From Verrucomicrobiales bacterium (lineage in GTDB: Bacteria > Verrucomicrobiota > Verrucomicrobiia > Verrucomicrobiales > DEV007), in contig JARGPH010000019.1 of NCBI GenBank assembly GCA_029213065.1, positions 51,926 through 115,925 of the forward strand: DNA of 64,000 bases. The letters run 5' to 3'. A model generated the notes under the pieces. It did not search any database. It worked only from the letters and a program-made list of their open reading frames with translations, and was not told where the DNA came from. The position numbers were made by a program, and so were the translations under genes. This document shows, piece by piece, positions 24,919 to 33,813 of the stretch. Numbering within the stretch: position 1 is the stretch's first letter; every line of letters starts with the position of its first letter.

Positions 24919-24942
24919 CGAAGCAAGTTCGGTCTTGCTTCG
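24919..24942. promoter_or_regulatory. Hairpin in the polA leader
   Basis: CGAAGCAAG / CTTGCTTCG form a perfect 9-bp stem around TTCGGT, between the DUF1080 gene and polA. There is no T-run, so it is a weak terminator at best; it may be an mRNA leader hairpin. Confidence 0.4.
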
Positions 24943-24968
24943 TGGCACGGCTTCCGCTCTCTTGTGGG

Positions 24969-27779
24969 ATGGCGGAAGCAAAAAACCGAATCTTTCTACT
25001 CGATGGAATGGCGCTCATCTATCGGGCTCATTTCGCGCTGATCCGAAGCCCTATCTACACCTCGGCGCGGGTGAATACTTCCGCGCTCTTTGGCTTCACC
25101 AACACGCTGCTGGATCTCCTCGAAAAGCAGAAGCCGACTCACCTCGCGGTCGCTTTCGACACCTCCGATCCGACCCCGCGTCACGAGATCTATCCCGAAT
25201 ACAAAGCGAACCGGGATGCGATGCCCGAGGATCTCGCCCTGCAATTGCCGCATGTGAAACGCCTCGTCGAAGCCTTCAACATCCCCGTGATCGAATGCCC
25301 CGGATGGGAAGCCGACGACGTCATTGGAACCCTTTCTGTCCACGCCACCGAACAGGGCGATTCCGAGACCTACATGGTAACGCCGGATAAAGACTTCGCG
25401 CAGCTCGTCAACAGCTCGACTCTGATCTACAAACCCGGCCGCCAGGGCAGTGCTCCCGAGATTCTCGACGAAGCGGCGATCAATGAGAACTGGCAGGTCG
25501 AAAGCCCGCTGCAAACAATCGACATTCTCGGCCTCTGGGGAGACGCCTCCGACAATATCCCCGGCGTTCCCGGCATCGGTGAAAAGACCGCCAAGAAGCT
25601 GATCGCCGAATACGGAAGCATTGAGAATCTGCTCGCCAACACAGACAAGCTGAAGGGCAAGCAAAAGGAAAACGTGGAGAACAACCGGGAGCAGGCGCTC
25701 CTTTCGAAACAGCTCGTCACGATCATGACCGATGCCCCCGTCGGAATCGCCATCGACGATCTCATCATTAAGGAACGCAACGACGACGCGATCCAGTCGC
25801 TCTTCGTCGAATTCGAGTTCAACGGTCTCGGCAAACGCCTCTATGGCGACGCTTTTCAGGCGGGACGCGGACACAGCACCGAGGAAACCGACGAAGGACT
25901 CAGCGCGACCCTGAAGACGATCAAAGACTTCAAAAAGGACTACACCTTTATTCGTGCCGCTGAGCAACCGGCACGCGCGGAACTGATCAAACACCTCAAC
26001 TCCCTCGATACTTTTTGCTTCGATCTCGAAACCACTTCGCTCGACGAAAAAACCACTTCCATCATCGGGATCGCTTTTTCCTGGAACAAGGACACTGCCA
26101 CTTACGTCGAAATCCCCCGTGACGAATCCGCCGCCGCAGTGCTCGAAGAATTCCGCGAACTTTGGCAAAGCGATTCCATCGTGAAGATCGGGCACAACCT
26201 GAAATTCGATATCGGAGTCCTCACCTGGCAGGGTTATCCCGTGGCGTCTCCCGTCTTCGACACGATGCTGGCCCACTCGTTGATCGAGCCTGACCAGCGC
26301 CACAAAATGGACTACCTCGCGGAGTCACTCCTCGGATACACGCCCATCGCCTACGACGATGTTTTCACTGCACCCGCCGAGAAGAGCGGACAGCTGAGCC
26401 TTTTCGACGAAGCCGAAATGACCGGTGACGAAGAGACCCAGACAGGCCCCGGGTTCGAACAGATCGCCGAATACGCCTGCGAAGACGCCGACGTCACCTG
26501 GCAACTCGCCGCGATTCTGAAGGAGAAACTCAACGAATCCGGTCAGGAGAAGATTCTCTCCCAAATCGAATGCCCCCTCGTTCCCGTTCTCGTCGAGATG
26601 GAAAAAGAAGGCATCCGCCTCGACCCCGAAACCCTCGCTCAAACCGGCGTGCTCCTCGCTCAACACATCGCCGAATACGAAACCTCAATCTACAAGGCAG
26701 CCGACGCGGAGTTTAATCTCAACTCACCCAAACAGGTCGGGGAAATTCTTTTCGACAAACTCCAGCTCGTCGAGAAACCGAAGAAAACGAAAACAGGTCA
26801 GTACAAAACGGACGAGCAAACCCTCACCTCACTCGCTGCGGAACACGAGATCGTCCGCACCCTCCTCACCTACCGTGAAGCGGCGAAACTGAAGAACACC
26901 TACGTCGATGCCCTTCCCAATTCGATCTTTGAGGGAACCGGCCGGGTCCACACGACTTTTCACCAGCTCATGACCGCAACGGGGCGCCTCGCCTCGAACA
27001 ATCCCAATCTCCAGAACATCCCGATTCGCTCCGAGCAGGGTCGCGAGATTCGAAGAGCCTTCGTCCCCCGAAGCGAAGCGTTCACTCTCCTCGCCGCCGA
27101 TTACTCGCAAATCGAACTGCGGGTCATGGCATCTCTTTGCGAAGACGAAGCAATGATGGATGCCTTCCGCGAAGGAAAGGACATTCACACAGCAACCGCA
27201 GCGCGCGTCTTTCAGGTTCCGGAGGACGAAGTCATCAGTGAGATGCGACGCACCGCGAAAATGGTGAACTTCGGAATCATCTACGGCATCTCCGCCTTCG
27301 GATTATCCCAGCGGCTCAACGGTGATATCTCACGGGGCGAAGCCGGTGAGATCATCAAAGAGTACTTTCGCCAGTACCCCCGGGTGAAAGAATTCCAGGA
27401 GAAGACAATCGCCCAGGCTCAGGAGGACGGCTACGTCGAAACCCTCTCCGGTCGTCGCCGCTACCTGCGCGATATCAATTCCAGAAACGGCATGATCCGG
27501 TCCGCCGCCGAGCGAACCGCGATCAACACGCCGATTCAGGGAACCGCCGCCGACATGATCAAAATCGCGATGGTAAAAGTCGCCGAACTACTACGGGACG
27601 GCAACTATGAGACGAAGATGTTGCTCCAGGTTCACGATGAACTCGTCTTCGATCTTCATCTCGACGAAAAAGACGAATTGATTCCGAAGATCGAGGAGGC
27701 CATGAAAATAGCCCTGCCGCTCTCCGTGCCGATCCTCGTGGAATCCGGCACCGGAGATAACTGGCTCGAGGCGCATTGA
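24969..27779 (+). CDS. polA: DNA polymerase I
   Basis: 936 residues from ATG 24969 (MAEAKNRIFLLDGMALIYRA); the frame is open 58 codons further but runs over the DUF1080 gene. The N-terminal 5' nuclease has PEYKANRDAMP, ECPGWEADDVIG, TPDKDFAQLV and DNIPGVPGIGEKTAKKL. The 3'-5' exonuclease keeps its catalytic residues (CFDLETTSLDE, GHNLKFDIG, YACEDAD), so proofreading is likely active. The polymerase has motif A (LLAADYSQIELRVMASL), motif B (RRTAKMVNFGIIYGISAFG) and motif C (LQVHDELVFD). Role: Okazaki fragment processing and repair synthesis. Confidence 0.97.
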   Translation: MAEAKNRIFLLDGMALIYRAHFALIRSPIYTSARVNTSALFGFTNTLLDLLEKQKPTHLAVAFDTSDPTPRHEIYPEYKANRDAMPEDLALQLPHVKRLVEAFNIPVIECPGWEADDVIGTLSVHATEQGDSETYMVTPDKDFAQLVNSSTLIYKPGRQGSAPEILDEAAINENWQVESPLQTIDILGLWGDASDNIPGVPGIGEKTAKKLIAEYGSIENLLANTDKLKGKQKENVENNREQALLSKQLVTIMTDAPVGIAIDDLIIKERNDDAIQSLFVEFEFNGLGKRLYGDAFQAGRGHSTEETDEGLSATLKTIKDFKKDYTFIRAAEQPARAELIKHLNSLDTFCFDLETTSLDEKTTSIIGIAFSWNKDTATYVEIPRDESAAAVLEEFRELWQSDSIVKIGHNLKFDIGVLTWQGYPVASPVFDTMLAHSLIEPDQRHKMDYLAESLLGYTPIAYDDVFTAPAEKSGQLSLFDEAEMTGDEETQTGPGFEQIAEYACEDADVTWQLAAILKEKLNESGQEKILSQIECPLVPVLVEMEKEGIRLDPETLAQTGVLLAQHIAEYETSIYKAADAEFNLNSPKQVGEILFDKLQLVEKPKKTKTGQYKTDEQTLTSLAAEHEIVRTLLTYREAAKLKNTYVDALPNSIFEGTGRVHTTFHQLMTATGRLASNNPNLQNIPIRSEQGREIRRAFVPRSEAFTLLAADYSQIELRVMASLCEDEAMMDAFREGKDIHTATAARVFQVPEDEVISEMRRTAKMVNFGIIYGISAFGLSQRLNGDISRGEAGEIIKEYFRQYPRVKEFQEKTIAQAQEDGYVETLSGRRRYLRDINSRNGMIRSAAERTAINTPIQGTAADMIKIAMVKVAELLRDGNYETKMLLQVHDELVFDLHLDEKDELIPKIEEAMKIALPLSVPILVESGTGDNWLEAH

Positions 27780-27794
27780 GCACCCCGATTCCCT

Positions 27795-28349
27795 TTACGA
27801 TTTCTTCGGAAAGATTCCGGTCGCATTCAGAATCAGGTTTTCATCGCTTGATCCCTCCGCAACGGTTCCGGTCACGACGAGACTGTCGAGTTCCTTCAAT
27901 CCGCGGACCTGTTTGAGAGTCTGCCCAACAGGACGGCCATCTTCGCCGAGAACCTGAACGGTGAGTCGGGAAGCTGAGATCGTCTTCGGTTCAACACAGC
28001 AGGCGTCCCACGGTGTCTTGCAGCTGTCGCTTGGATTCTTCTCACAAGTTTCGAGGCTGTCATCGGAGAGAACCAAAGTGGCATAGTCAGCGGAGAACGG
28101 CTCCATTGCTCCGGCAATGCGCCCCTTCACCGTGATCGTGGTACCGGGCTCAGCCTTCTTGCGGGACTCGATCACACTGACAGCGCCTTCAGGTGCCGCA
28201 TCGAGAAAGACTGCTTCGATCTGAGGATCGGCCGCCGGTGCGGCTGCATTTTCAGTGGAGGTTTCCGTTCCCGCTTTTTTACAGGAAAACTGGGAGAGGG
28301 CGATCATTCCGCATGCGGCGAAAAGAGAGTATTTAGTAATGTTTTTCAT
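27795..28349 (-). CDS. Cys-containing lipoprotein linked to the ABC export cassette
   Basis: 184 residues with a lipoprotein signal (Cys23 in SQFSCKK). A beta-rich OB-like domain follows: PGTTITVKGRIAGAMEPFSA, TLVLSDDSLETCEKNPSDSC, KTPWDACCVEPKTI, SRLTVQVLGEDGRPV and DSLVVTGTVAEGSSDENLIL. The cluster Cys102, 110, 117 and 118 suggests metal binding or disulfides. I recall similar CKTPWDYCC-type lipoproteins in planctomycetes and verrucomicrobia, of unknown function. It is the last gene of the minus-strand cassette, 54 bases after the first permease, and may be a periplasmic partner or sensor of the exporter. Confidence 0.8.
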   Translation of the reverse strand: MKNITKYSLFAACGMIALSQFSCKKAGTETSTENAAAPAADPQIEAVFLDAAPEGAVSVIESRKKAEPGTTITVKGRIAGAMEPFSADYATLVLSDDSLETCEKNPSDSCKTPWDACCVEPKTISASRLTVQVLGEDGRPVGQTLKQVRGLKELDSLVVTGTVAEGSSDENLILNATGIFPKKS

Positions 28350-28403
28350 AGTATATGGTTTGGTTTGGTTAGATTTGGTCGGGGAGAAAGCAGTAGTGAT
28401 CGG

Positions 28404-29555
28404 TCAGGACGATCTCAAAGCGACTGGAAGCGCCGCACCGAGACATCTCAAAGCAGGTGGAAGTGCTCCGAGAGTTCCGAGAGCAAGCCCGACAAGCACT
28501 CCCAATCCGAGAACAGGCAAGGGCATCATGAGCTTGAAAGTGCCGATTGAAAAGGGCACCGTGACGCCCTCCAGGAAAACAATCGCGAGAATTGAGGCAA
28601 GGAGGGTTCCCAACAAAGTTGCAAGAAGACTCTCCTGAACGAGCGAAAAGAGAATCGCACGTCTTCGGAAACCCACCGCCTGCAGGGTTGCCAGTTCGCG
28701 GATCCGTGAGGCGAACGCGGCGTAAAGCATGTTGAGACCACCGAAAACCGCGCCGGCCCCGATCAGCCCGGCCGTGAGCCATGTCATGGCACGAAGCGGA
28801 TCATAAAATCCTGCCAACTGCGCGTAGTAGTCGGACTCCCGCATCGCCACGAGTTCGAGATCGAGACGCTGACGCGCAAACAAATCAGCATCCTTATAAC
28901 CCTCATCCGAATCCATCCTGACAATCACACAGGAAAGCGCATCCCTCTGAATCGCAGTCATCAAGTCAGTCCGGTCAAACCAGACTTCAGATTCCATGAC
29001 CGTTCCGGGCGCTTCGAAAACTCCGGAAACAGTAAAGGTCTGCCCCTCAAATTCCACTTCCCCGCCCTCGACGAGTGCGCTTTCCGGAACACCGAGACTG
29101 TGATGTGCAAGCCGCCCCACAAGAATCTGCCCGGGGCTCGGGTAGTTTCCATCAAGAATACGAACTTCACGATGCACTTCAAAGGCACCGGGCGTGATCC
29201 CCCGGAGGAGCGCCTGCCCCGAGCCATGTCCCGACACTGCAATCGGTGCCATATAATGAACCTCGCCTGAAACAGCGGGGACACCGATCCTTTTCTCGAT
29301 GCCTGAGATCCCGGCCGTGGCCAGCGTTTCACTTTGAATCGAAACTTCACTGCGTTCGACGCTTTCCTCCGATCCCGCGCCTAACAGAATGACATTCCTC
29401 GGTGACCCCGAAGCCATCAGGACGCTCTTCATCCCCTCATTGAAGGAACCGGCGGCATAGACGAGGAAGACAACGAGGGCCGCGCCGAGCACTTTCTGAA
29501 TAAGGCGCACCGGATCCCGGAGGAGGTTTCGGGTCGCGTATGAAAAAGGTAACAT
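28404..29555 (-). CDS. FtsX-like ABC transporter permease (first of two)
   Basis: 383 residues. An N-terminal membrane helix (LIQKVLGAALVVFLVYAAGS) is followed by a large MacB-type periplasmic domain and three C-terminal helices (MTWLTAGLIGAGAVFGGLNM onward), the fold of MacB/LolC/FtsX permeases. The FtsX signature region is FASRIRELATLQAVGFRRRA. These permeases are mechanotransmitters that act on periplasmic substrates rather than classic channel importers. The second permease lies 31 bases upstream; equal length (383 residues) suggests an old duplication and a heterodimer. Confidence 0.92.
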   Translation of the reverse strand: MLPFSYATRNLLRDPVRLIQKVLGAALVVFLVYAAGSFNEGMKSVLMASGSPRNVILLGAGSEESVERSEVSIQSETLATAGISGIEKRIGVPAVSGEVHYMAPIAVSGHGSGQALLRGITPGAFEVHREVRILDGNYPSPGQILVGRLAHHSLGVPESALVEGGEVEFEGQTFTVSGVFEAPGTVMESEVWFDRTDLMTAIQRDALSCVIVRMDSDEGYKDADLFARQRLDLELVAMRESDYYAQLAGFYDPLRAMTWLTAGLIGAGAVFGGLNMLYAAFASRIRELATLQAVGFRRRAILFSLVQESLLATLLGTLLASILAIVFLEGVTVPFSIGTFKLMMPLPVLGLGVLVGLALGTLGALPPALRCLGAALPVALRSS

Positions 29556-29586
29556 GACAGGAATCAGGAATAGGTTTCGTCGGGCA

Positions 29587-30738
29587 TCAGCCCTGTCTCA
29601 GGGAACTGACAATGGGATTGCGGCAGGCCACCCACGCCGGCCAGATCGAGGCGAGCAATCCGAGTGCCACCGCGAGGAGAAGACCGTTCAAGGTAACCTC
29701 GACACTGGGAATGAGAGCGAGGGTGAGGCCTTCGTTGCCGAAAGTGAACCGGTTAAAATGGAAGAAGAGCGCAGCGATGCCACTGCCTAGAATCCCCCCG
29801 AGAAACCCGAGAAGAATCCCCTCCCAGACCATGAGAACCCCCACGGAGAGTCGGGGAAATCCGAGCGTCTGGAGAATCGCATTCTCTTTGACCCGACCCC
29901 TTGCAACAAGGAGGAGAGCATTGGCGACGAGCCCGAGCACGGCAAGAACCGCACCGAATCCGATCCATCGCGTAAACCGAATGATGTCGATCAGATCCTG
30001 TGCCGTCTGAGCAAAAAACGCCTTCTCCGGCCTCGTGTCGGTGGGATCTGTATCCGAAGCAAAAATCGTATCAATTTTCTCAGCGACGCTTTCAAGCTGA
30101 TCCGCTGAATCGACCCTGACATTGAACTGTGTCACCGTTCCCAGCCCAAACCGCGAGGCCTGTTGAAGAAAGGGTAAATGCACGTATGCCACATTGTTGT
30201 CCTGAGCCTGTGAAGAGCGGACGATACCTGCAACGGAAACTCGAACGCCCACCGCCTCAAACTGATCACCGGCTTTCAATCCCCGTCGTGCCGCGAAATT
30301 CTCACCGATTAAAGCGGCATCGCCACGCGCTATCCAGTCATCAAAGGATCCTGAGAGGATCTCGAGATCCGGATTGTATTTTTCAAGATCGCCCGGCGGA
30401 ACCCCGCGGAAAGCAATCACGTCGAGACTGGCACCGCAGTTGTTCACCACGATCTGAATCGGAATCGCTTCGCGGACGCCCTCGATTCGTCGAATCTCCG
30501 CGAGGTAGTGCTCGGGAAGCCGGGAGGTGAGCGGACAAAACCGGTTCTCCCGATAGACGACGAGGGTAGTGTCGCCCGCGCTCACTTCCGTTGCGATGCG
30601 CAAACTTGATTGCATCGTCTCCACCGCAGTGAAGAGAAACATTCCGGTAGCGACGCCGGCCAGCGTCAGGAGCGTGCGGAGCCGGTGACGCGTGACCTGC
30701 TTGAAAGCGAGAGTTACGAGATGAAGAATCTTTTTCAT
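29587..30738 (-). CDS. FtsX-like ABC transporter permease (second of two)
   Basis: 383 residues with the MacB/FtsX layout: N-terminal helix (HRLRTLLTLAGVATGMFLFT), periplasmic domain with YRENRFCPLTSRLPEHYLAEIRR, and C-terminal helices (FGAVLAVLGLVANALLLVARGRVKENAILQTLGFPR). It carries a CPLTSRLP segment and a NNCG Cys in the periplasmic domain that could form a disulfide. The ATG overlaps the stop of the ATP-binding protein gene by four bases, so they form one transporter with the ATPase and the adaptor. Substrate unknown. Confidence 0.92.
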   Translation of the reverse strand: MKKILHLVTLAFKQVTRHRLRTLLTLAGVATGMFLFTAVETMQSSLRIATEVSAGDTTLVVYRENRFCPLTSRLPEHYLAEIRRIEGVREAIPIQIVVNNCGASLDVIAFRGVPPGDLEKYNPDLEILSGSFDDWIARGDAALIGENFAARRGLKAGDQFEAVGVRVSVAGIVRSSQAQDNNVAYVHLPFLQQASRFGLGTVTQFNVRVDSADQLESVAEKIDTIFASDTDPTDTRPEKAFFAQTAQDLIDIIRFTRWIGFGAVLAVLGLVANALLLVARGRVKENAILQTLGFPRLSVGVLMVWEGILLGFLGGILGSGIAALFFHFNRFTFGNEGLTLALIPSVEVTLNGLLLAVALGLLASIWPAWVACRNPIVSSLRQG

Positions 30739-31472
30739 GAAGTTGCCACCGATTCAGTTGAAGTTGAGGCGAGGCCTTTTTCGACGAGCCGCCCCTTGTC
30801 GAGGTGAAGGGTTCGCTCGGCGGCTTCGGCGGCGCGGGCATCGTGAGTCACCATCACGATCGTTTTCTGATGGATGCCGGACAGCTCGCGAAGCAATTCG
30901 AGAATCTGGTCTCCCGACTCACGATCGAGGTCACCGGTCGGCTCATCTGCGACAATCAATCCCGGATCCGCGACGATGGCGCGGGCAATCGCGACCCGCT
31001 GCTCCTGACCACCGGACAACTCAGTGGGCCGGTGATCAGCCCGGTCGCTGAGACTGACGAGATCGAGCGCAGCAAGCACCTTCTCCTTCCGGTCACGACG
31101 GGAAAGTGTCCCGTCCAGCAATAGCGGAAGTTCCACATTTTCATACGCCGACAAAATCGGAACAAGATGATAGAGCTGGAAGACGTAGCCGCAATGTTTT
31201 GCGCGCCAGTTCGTTAACTGTCCGCGCGAAAACGAGCCGATCTCTTCACCGCCAATGTGAAGCGTTCCCGAAGTGGGCCGGTCGATACCCGCAATGAGAT
31301 TCAGAAGCGTTGTTTTCCCGGAACCCGATGGCCCCATCAGCGCTAGAAATTCCCCCCGACGCACGTCGAGATCCAGATCCTCTAGCGGGGTCACCGTAAT
31401 TTTGCCTTTCTGATACACCTTAGTGAGATCACGACAGCGAATGTAGGAAGTGTTTTTGTTAGAATCGTTCAT
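30735..31472 (-). CDS. ABC transporter ATP-binding protein (MacB/LolD type)
   Basis: 245 residues. Walker A GPSGSGKTTLLNLIAGIDRP, Q-loop region GYVFQLYHLVPILSAYENVE, signature LSGGQEQRVAIARAIVADP, Walker B LIVADEPTGDLDRES and H-loop VMVTHDARAAEAA are all intact. The sequence belongs to the LolD/MacB/FtsE branch that pairs with FtsX-like permeases. It powers the two permease genes downstream, and its start overlaps the stop of the HlyD-type adaptor gene (ATGA). The tail TSTESVATS is low complexity. Confidence 0.96.
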   Translation of the reverse strand: MNDSNKNTSYIRCRDLTKVYQKGKITVTPLEDLDLDVRRGEFLALMGPSGSGKTTLLNLIAGIDRPTSGTLHIGGEEIGSFSRGQLTNWRAKHCGYVFQLYHLVPILSAYENVELPLLLDGTLSRRDRKEKVLAALDLVSLSDRADHRPTELSGGQEQRVAIARAIVADPGLIVADEPTGDLDRESGDQILELLRELSGIHQKTIVMVTHDARAAEAAERTLHLDKGRLVEKGLASTSTESVATS

Positions 31473-33043
31473 CGGTCAGTAGAGGGTTGGGAATCAGCAG
31501 AGGCAGTGAGAGGTCGAAAGCGATCGCCTGACTTGAGATCGGCAGGAGGATTGACGACGACTCGGTCGCCCGGCTTCAATCCTTCGCGGACCTGCCGAAA
31601 TCCTCCGCGGAGCTCACGCCCCAGAGTAATGAGCTGCGGGGTAACGTGATCACCGGAAGCGTCGACCTTCCAGACTGTGGCCTCAGCCTGCTCTGCCGCT
31701 TCGGATGCAGTACCATCGGTAAACGCATTCATCGGCACATAAACAGCAACCCGGTCAACCGAAGCTGAAGCCGCTGATTGCCCCCCTTCTGAACCGGAGC
31801 GAGTTTCGGGCGCAGGTCCTAGAAATTCCGCGCGACAAAGCATTTCCGGCCTGAGCCTCTCATCCGGATTCTCGATCGCGACCTTTACCTGAAGGGTGTT
31901 CCGCTGCAAGTCAGCCTCCCCGACGATGCGGGTGACACGTCCTTTGAAATCAGTTCCCGGCAAAACCTCCGAGCGAAGCCGTACGGCCTGACCGACCTCC
32001 AATTGGGCAGCTTCCGCGAGCGGCACATCGATACGCGCCTGAAGCTCTTGCGGATTGTAGAGTATCGCGATCGTTGCCGACTCCATGTTGTCCATGTGCA
32101 GCATTCGCTTTTGCCCCGGAACAACCATGAGCCTGAGAATACGCCCATCGATGGGCGAGAGAATGCGGGTTCGATCCAACGCAAGTTGCTTCCGCGCCAC
32201 GTCCGTTTTCGCCTCCTCGATTCGAGCTCCAAAATCAGACAATATCTCGTTCAATTCCCCGACCTTCGCTTTCAACTCCACTTCGGTAACGGCGAGAGCT
32301 TCAACCTCCGAGTCCAGCGTTGCAACCCTGAGCCGTGACTCTGAAATCTCACGCTCGGCGACCCCGCCACTGGAGACCTTCATTAATCGTCGTAAAACAT
32401 CGGCCGCTTCATCCCGGCGCGCCGTCGCCGATTCGACCTGCTTGGAAAGAGTGACTATTCCCGCCTCAGCCATTTCGATCTGACGTTTGTGCGCACCGAC
32501 CTGAGCCTCCAGTGAGGCCAAGCGACTCTGAGACGTTTTGAGATCAAGCCTCACATCCTCATCGATCAGCTCAGCAAGCGGATCTCCCTTTGAAACCAGA
32601 TCACCCTCGAGGACGTGCACTGTTTCAACCACGCCATCGACGAGAGCGGTCGCTTTCGTTGGAAGTGGATCCGGCTCAACCCATCCGGAGGCCTGGAAAA
32701 GCATGGGTCCGTCGAAAGAGAGCTCCGGGCCTTCTTTCACCGGTAACACCGTCTCGCCTTCCACGATTCCGATCGGCGATTCTTTCTCTTCAATACTGAG
32801 ACGATCCGTCACCACAGTGACAACGGTCAGTTCCTTTGCCGGTAAAAGCCTCTTCCCGAACACAGCCGCGAGCACGAGAAAAAAACCAATCAAGAGAAGC
32901 CAGGGCAGCGCAGAAGCCCACCGCGACCTCCAGTCACGCGAGGAAACTCTCGAGCCTTTGCCTGAGCGTTCACCATACCCCTCATCAGCCTCCAGCTCAG
33001 CAGAGCCTGAAGTTTTCAAGAGGGAGGAAAGTTGTGTATTCAT
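31469..33043 (-). CDS. HlyD/MacA-type periplasmic adaptor of the ABC export cassette
   Basis: 524 residues, longer than the usual 370-420. One membrane helix near residues 48-65 (ALPWLLLIGFFLVLAAVF) follows a charged Ser-rich cytoplasmic N-terminus. The first lipoyl half (VDGVVETVHVLEGDLVSKGDPLAEL) precedes a long coiled-coil hairpin, then the second half (RILSPIDGRILRLMVVPGQ) and beta-barrel (RPEMLCRAEFLGP). Together with the downstream ATPase and permeases this is a MacAB-like tripartite exporter, which would need an outer-membrane channel such as TolC encoded elsewhere. Confidence 0.92.
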   Translation of the reverse strand: MNTQLSSLLKTSGSAELEADEGYGERSGKGSRVSSRDWRSRWASALPWLLLIGFFLVLAAVFGKRLLPAKELTVVTVVTDRLSIEEKESPIGIVEGETVLPVKEGPELSFDGPMLFQASGWVEPDPLPTKATALVDGVVETVHVLEGDLVSKGDPLAELIDEDVRLDLKTSQSRLASLEAQVGAHKRQIEMAEAGIVTLSKQVESATARRDEAADVLRRLMKVSSGGVAEREISESRLRVATLDSEVEALAVTEVELKAKVGELNEILSDFGARIEEAKTDVARKQLALDRTRILSPIDGRILRLMVVPGQKRMLHMDNMESATIAILYNPQELQARIDVPLAEAAQLEVGQAVRLRSEVLPGTDFKGRVTRIVGEADLQRNTLQVKVAIENPDERLRPEMLCRAEFLGPAPETRSGSEGGQSAASASVDRVAVYVPMNAFTDGTASEAAEQAEATVWKVDASGDHVTPQLITLGRELRGGFRQVREGLKPGDRVVVNPPADLKSGDRFRPLTASADSQPSTDR

Positions 33044-33256
33044 TTTTGAAGTTAATTTTTTGAGCCTGTTAGAGATCTGTGGCGATCATTCAGCCCGGGT
33101 TGGATTTTTTATCAACGGAGCGATTATCCGCGTCTCGATCCGCGAGACATGACGCGATGAGAGCGCGCCGTACGGGTATCTGAACCGATCGGAAAACTCC
33201 GATCTACAGTTCAGACAAAGGCACGTCGAAAGTGACGATGCCTCTTCTTCAAAAAA

Positions 33257-33655
33257 TCAAATCAACCGCACGCAGAATAAAGCATGGGCAGCCGCTTGCT
33301 GCGGTGGAGGATCATTCCCCCCGTAATTCCACCCTGAAGCGGTGGCTTGGAGCGGCAACTGAACCTCCTCAAATGAGGCCCAGGCAAAAAGCTCAAACAA
33401 AATCGGATCGGGCAGGCTGACGAAAGCAGACGCAGGAACAAGCTGCCATTCCCCCGCCATCTCGACGCAACAGGGATCTTCCTGAGATTCCTCAGAATGA
33501 CTTTCACAGCTTGCAACAGCGGAATGAGAACAGCACTCAGCAGCCTCCATCGGACACAGAGTCTTCATCACCGTGCAATACCAATGACCAGCAGGCTGCA
33601 TCATCGCAACAGCGACGAAGGCGAGCACACATAAGGCTTTAGCAAGACCGGTCAT
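33257..33655 (-). CDS. Small Cys/His-rich exported protein
   Basis: 132 residues. A signal-like N-terminus (MTGLAKALCVLAFVAVAMMQ) is followed by a cluster of seven cysteines and three histidines between residues 24 and 63 (HWYCTVMKTLCP, ECCSHSAVASCESH, DPCCVEM). Such a cluster suggests metal binding or multiple disulfides. The rest has no recognised domain. It precedes the adaptor gene on the same strand by 213 bases, which contain no obvious terminator, so it may be the first gene of the exporter cassette. Homologues are not known to me. Confidence 0.65.
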   Translation of the reverse strand: MTGLAKALCVLAFVAVAMMQPAGHWYCTVMKTLCPMEAAECCSHSAVASCESHSEESQEDPCCVEMAGEWQLVPASAFVSLPDPILFELFAWASFEEVQLPLQATASGWNYGGNDPPPQQAAAHALFCVRLI

Positions 33656-33813
33656 TAAGACAATGAACCTCTATTCGAGCGGAAAGTCAAATCGCCTCAA
33701 TCACCGCCAGTGGCTCAAAGTATCGATCTCACCTCACCAATCTCCTCTTTGGCGGGAGCGAGCGCCGCGAAAATCCCGTGCAAACGACTCACTCAGCGAC
33801 TACCAATCCCGCA

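Noticed and set aside
24795..24968. Upstream extension of the polA frame by 58 codons
   Set aside because: It overlaps the DUF1080 gene and its translation is Arg/Lys-rich and unlike polymerase N-termini; MAEAKNRIFLLDG at 24969 starts the normal domain.
24996..26303. Long open frame antisense to polA (435 codons), plus further long antisense frames at 49617-50936 and 59610-61016
   Set aside because: They lie entirely inside well-supported genes on the other strand, and their translations look like low-complexity shadows of GC-skewed codons with no recognisable motif.
33044..33256. Possible short gene in the gap between the Cys-rich protein and the adaptor
   Set aside because: No frame there has start, ribosome site and plausible composition; nothing else was recognised in it.
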